From contig JAUHXQ010000001.1 of the NCBI GenBank assembly GCA_030426905.1, positions 62,001 through 126,000 of the forward strand: a stretch of DNA of 64,000 nucleotides. The letters run 5' to 3'. The number at the start of each line of letters is the position of its first letter. Positions within the stretch are counted from its first letter, which is position 1. The translations under genes were made by a program, and so were the position numbers. The DNA comes from Alphaproteobacteria bacterium. Its GTDB lineage: Bacteria; Pseudomonadota; Alphaproteobacteria; Rickettsiales; JABSSG01. This document shows positions 63,714 through 64,000 of the stretch, piece after piece. The notes below the pieces were generated by a model, which did not search any database, was not told where the DNA came from, and worked only from the letters and a program-made list of their open reading frames with translations.

Positions 63714-64000
63714 TTACTTTATTATAGTAAAATTTCCATCACCAGTTATAACTTTATGAAATTCGCCTTTCTTCAGTATAGAGAACACAACTATTGGTAA
63801 CTTATGCTCTCTAGCAACCATAATAGCTGATAAATCCATAACTCCAAGATTTTGATCAATAACTTGATCATAATTTAACTTATCATACTTTTTAGCATTT
63901 TTATCTTGCTTAGGATCTGAATCATATACCCCTGAAACTTGCGTACCTTTGAAAACAGCATCACATTTCATTTCAAGACCTCTGTATACAGCAGCAGTAT
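63714..64000 (-). CDS. pyrH: Uridylate kinase, partial (5' end outside window)
   Basis: The frame stays open to the window edge and encodes the C-terminal 94 residues or so. The sequence AAVYRGLEMKCDAVFKGTQV, YDSDPK and DLSAIMVAREHKLPIVVF is typical of bacterial UMP kinase. It makes UDP from UMP. It lies 5 nt upstream of frr on the same strand, as in most bacteria. An internal ATG at 63971 is not the true start, since conserved residues continue before it. Confidence 0.95.
   Translation of the reverse strand, partial: TAAVYRGLEMKCDAVFKGTQVSGVYDSDPKQDKNAKKYDKLNYDQVIDQNLGVMDLSAIMVAREHKLPIVVFSILKKGEFHKVITGDGNFTIIK

Noticed and set aside
63714-63971. Short complete 85-codon gene at the window end
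   Set aside because: Conserved uridylate kinase residues continue upstream of the ATG at 63971 to the window edge, so this is part of pyrH.
1-64000. CRISPR arrays, insertion sequences or prophage
   Set aside because: No regularly spaced repeats, transposase genes or phage structural genes were seen; the Xer and XRE genes sit in ordinary chromosomal settings.

Overview
The window is about 64 kb of very AT-rich, densely packed bacterial chromosome. Gene content points to an obligate intracellular alphaproteobacterium of the order Rickettsiales. The main reasons are two tandem nucleotide (ATP/ADP) translocases, an APRc-type retropepsin-like membrane protease, an mdh-sucC-sucD-sucA block, CarD, RpoH, ThyX, split secD and secF, and scattered single tRNA genes. 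I see no insertion sequences, prophage or CRISPR array. I cannot place it to genus; the DapL-like lysine route, the phasin-like protein and the O-antigen-type exporter would be compatible with Midichloriaceae or a deep-branching lineage, but that is inference.

Layout. Positions 1-9000: partial dsbA-like gene, dcd, carD, a family-4-like uracil-DNA glycosylase, rluD, murJ, terC-secF and an OmpR/EnvZ-type two-component pair. Positions 7085-16345 are one tight minus-strand run, rho-mdh-sucC-sucD-sucA-ompR-envZ, with gaps of 1-23 nt. Positions 16346-16702 are the only stretch over 300 bases without a gene. Positions 16703-23176: APRc-like protease, a large unknown membrane protein, an alpha/beta hydrolase and two Tlc translocases. 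Positions 23327-31596: phasin-like protein, ruvAB, XRE regulator, lnt, ybeY, rpsT, several small proteins, and a coiled-coil protein carrying a eukaryotic-type IQ motif. Positions 31676-40977: maeB, a PEBP-family protein, and the divergent lysine/diaminopimelate cluster (lysC-lysA against dapB-dapA-dapF-dapL). Positions 41092-51250: toxin-like glycosyltransferase, tRNA-Ala, Wzm/Wzt-type exporter, WecA-like transferase, ispB, a Pal-like lipoprotein, rnhB, a TpsB-type outer-membrane transporter with a repeat-containing partner, a Xer recombinase and tRNA-Cys. Positions 51390-64000: trmB, Mth938-domain gene, secD, yajC, msbA-like ABC transporter, an atypical response regulator, thyX, rpoH, rlpA, two D,D-carboxypeptidases, glyS, frr and partial pyrH.

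Taken together the cell appears able to import host nucleotides yet keeps a TCA-cycle core, makes or remodels a diaminopimelate-containing peptidoglycan (dap genes, murJ, two carboxypeptidases, RlpA, Pal), builds an outer membrane with exported polysaccharide, and carries several candidate host-interaction proteins.

The points most worth a second look are: a DapF homologue in which both catalytic cysteines are serines; a PhoB-type regulator that lacks all the phosphorylation residues; a TpsB transporter paired with a short repeat protein instead of a large TpsA exoprotein; an IQ-motif coiled-coil protein; a TcdA/TcdB-like glycosyltransferase; and an unexplained 585-residue membrane protein.
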